Assembly: GCA_018819105.1 (NCBI GenBank)
Contig: JAHJQV010000027.1
Coordinates: 1 to 64,000 of the forward strand
Length of the DNA: 64,000 bases
Direction: 5' to 3'
Source of the DNA: Gammaproteobacteria bacterium
GTDB lineage: Bacteria; Pseudomonadota; Gammaproteobacteria; Xanthomonadales; Wenzhouxiangellaceae
Part shown: piece by piece, positions 62,983 through 64,000 of the stretch
How the letters are laid out: every line of letters begins with the position of its first letter
Numbering within the stretch: position 1 is the first letter of the stretch
Notes under the pieces: model-generated
The model's input: the letters and a program-made list of their open reading frames with translations, nothing else
What the model was told of the DNA's origin: nothing
The model's database searches: none
Position numbers and translations under genes: made by a program

Positions 62983-63210
62983 TTAGTTATGGTCCATGTT
63001 GTTGGACAGGCCACGGTCCCGGTGCTCGACCTCACGCAGCATACGTCGTATGGCCACACGCCTTGCAATGGCTTTGCGGCTGTGCTTCGGATTACCGTGA
63101 GTGGTGATTTTCTGTAACAGGATCAATACGAAAGCGATACAGCTTCCGCCCAGCCCCAGCCACAACACGGCTATCATGAATGACTGCAGAGTGACAGTTA
63201 AGGTTTCCAT
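62983..63210 (-). CDS. Small single-span membrane protein between sdhA and sdhB, unrecognised
   Basis: 75 residues. A short N-terminus (METLTVTLQ) is followed by one clear membrane span (about residues 10-33, FMIAVLWLGLGGSCIAFVLI) and a strongly basic tail (HSRKAIARRVAIRRMLREVE) that predicts a cytoplasmic C-terminus. AGGTGAT lies eight bases before the ATG, a good ribosome-binding site, so it is very likely translated. It sits 19 bases after sdhA and 65 before sdhB. I know no standard sdh gene of this type; SdhC and SdhD have three spans each and heme His. A small assembly, stability or regulatory subunit of complex II is a reasonable inference. Confidence 0.75.
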   Translation of the reverse strand: METLTVTLQSFMIAVLWLGLGGSCIAFVLILLQKITTHGNPKHSRKAIARRVAIRRMLREVEHRDRGLSNNMDHN

Positions 63211-63229
63211 TATCGATCACCTCGCTGCT

Positions 63230-64000
63230 TCAATATACGCGTTTTTTCGGTGGTACAACTTCCACCTCGTCGGTCAGGGTGTGCATGTGCACCGGGCGAT
63301 AATCGATGCGGATGACATCATCCTGCATCCAGGTCAGTGTATGTTTCATCCAATTGGCATCGTCACGCTCGGGAAAATCCTCATGTGCGTGTGCGCCACG
63401 GCTCTCTTTGCGATTCTCGGCAGCCAGCATGGTACACATGGCATTGCCGAGCAGATTGCGCAGTTCCAGTGTTTCCACCAGATCCGAGTTCCACACCAGT
63501 GAGCGGTCACTGACTCCGATGGCGCTAAAACGCTGATTCACACCAGAGAGTTTCTCCACGCCCTCTGCCAGAGTTTCGCTGGTGCGAAACACCGCCGCAT
63601 GATTCTGCATCACCTGTTGCATGTCGGCGCGCACAACAGCGGTGGGCTCGCTGCCATCGGCGTGGCGGATGCGATCAAACTCGTCCAGCAGGTGATCCAG
63701 CCTGGCGCGCGGGATTTCCGGCTGTCTGGCGCCCGGCGTCAGCGTTTCACCACAGCGGTGGGCCACAGCCCGCCCGAACACGATCAGATCCAGCAGGGAG
63801 TTGGAGCCCAGCCGGTTGGCACCATGCACGGAGACGCAGGCCGCCTCGCCAATGGCATACAGGCCCGGCACCACGGCATCGGGATTGCCATCTTTCAGGG
63901 TCACCACTTCGCCATGATAGTTGGTGGGAATGCCGCCCATGTTGTAGTGCACGGTGGGCAGCACCGGGATGGGGTCTCTGGTCACATCCACATCGGCGAA
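63230..64000 (-). CDS. sdhA: Succinate dehydrogenase flavoprotein subunit (partial, 3' part)
   Basis: The gene runs off the right edge; the visible 256 codons are the C-terminal part. Landmarks: [16 protein letters not shown] (the capping/His region), [20 protein letters not shown] with the FAD-contacting [12 protein letters not shown], the helical domain with [14 protein letters not shown], and the C-terminus ending PPKKRVY. Together with sdhB, sdhE and ygfX it marks the downstream half of an sdhCDAB-type operon; sdhC and sdhD would lie beyond 64000. The frame is open to the last base, so any ATG placed near 63991 is not the start. Confidence 0.96.
   Translation of the reverse strand, partial: FADVDVTRDPIPVLPTVHYNMGGIPTNYHGEVVTLKDGNPDAVVPGLYAIGEAACVSVHGANRLGSNSLLDLIVFGRAVAHRCGETLTPGARQPEIPRARLDHLLDEFDRIRHADGSEPTAVVRADMQQVMQNHAAVFRTSETLAEGVEKLSGVNQRFSAIGVSDRSLVWNSDLVETLELRNLLGNAMCTMLAAENRKESRGAHAHEDFPERDDANWMKHTLTWMQDDVIRIDYRPVHMHTLTDEVEVVPPKKRVY

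Overview
The window is chromosomal DNA of a non-enteric gammaproteobacterium. The evidence is conserved gene order: comEC-exbB-exbD-msbA-lpxK-kdsB, mltD-gloB divergent from yafS-rnhA-dnaQ, mnmA-hflD, clpS-clpA against infA, and sdhA-(x)-sdhB-sdhE-ygfX. The DNA looks moderately GC-rich by eye (not computed). I see no phage, insertion sequence, integron or CRISPR array. Several secreted proteins carry C-terminal sorting-like tails and a 'WFTY' beta domain of a kind I associate from memory with Xanthomonadales/Chromatiales-type bacteria; this placement is only suggestive.

Layout. 0.3-7.8 kb: DNA uptake (comEC), a proton-driven energiser (exbBD) and the lipid A/KDO genes msbA, lpxK and kdsB, with an unusually structured spacer between exbD and msbA. 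7.9-11.4 kb: two surface or secreted-type genes, an ice-binding (DUF3494) protein and a beta/gamma-crystallin-like protein. 11.7-14.1 kb: a low-molecular-weight phosphatase and uvrC. 14.1-20.5 kb (minus): a tightly overlapping operon gloB-mltD-M23 endopeptidase-CpcT-like lipoprotein-seven-heme cytochrome/TPR protein. 20.5-22.4 kb: yafS-like, rnhA, dnaQ. 22.5-26 kb: mltF, then the methionine-salvage genes mtnB-mtnD-mtnC. 26-28.3 kb: a small lipoprotein, a secreted metzincin, and tRNA-Glu and tRNA-Ala behind one strong promoter. 28.3-33.3 kb: a DUF1249 protein, an Lhr-type helicase and a secreted cyclophilin.

33.5-48.5 kb is the most distinctive region. It holds an OmpR-type response regulator, a LysM/FecR/fibronectin-like envelope protein, a CHASE2 histidine kinase and a 3,274-residue DUF11-repeat surface protein, all on one strand. 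I infer a signalling module that may control the giant protein. It is flanked on both sides by secreted proteins that share the same C-terminal 'WFTY' domain (the cyclophilin at 32.2 kb and a protein at 50.4 kb). The second of these is translationally coupled to a lipoprotein sugar dehydrogenase fused to a cytochrome c.

48.7-64 kb: that dehydrogenase operon, acnA, hflD, mnmA, clpS, clpA, infA, a GumN/TraB-type lipoprotein, and the 3' part of a succinate dehydrogenase operon. The last contains an unrecognised 75-residue single-span membrane protein between sdhA and sdhB. The best candidates for something undescribed are the exbD-msbA structured spacer, the sdhA/sdhB-embedded membrane protein, and the FecR-CHASE2-DUF11 locus with its WFTY-domain neighbours.
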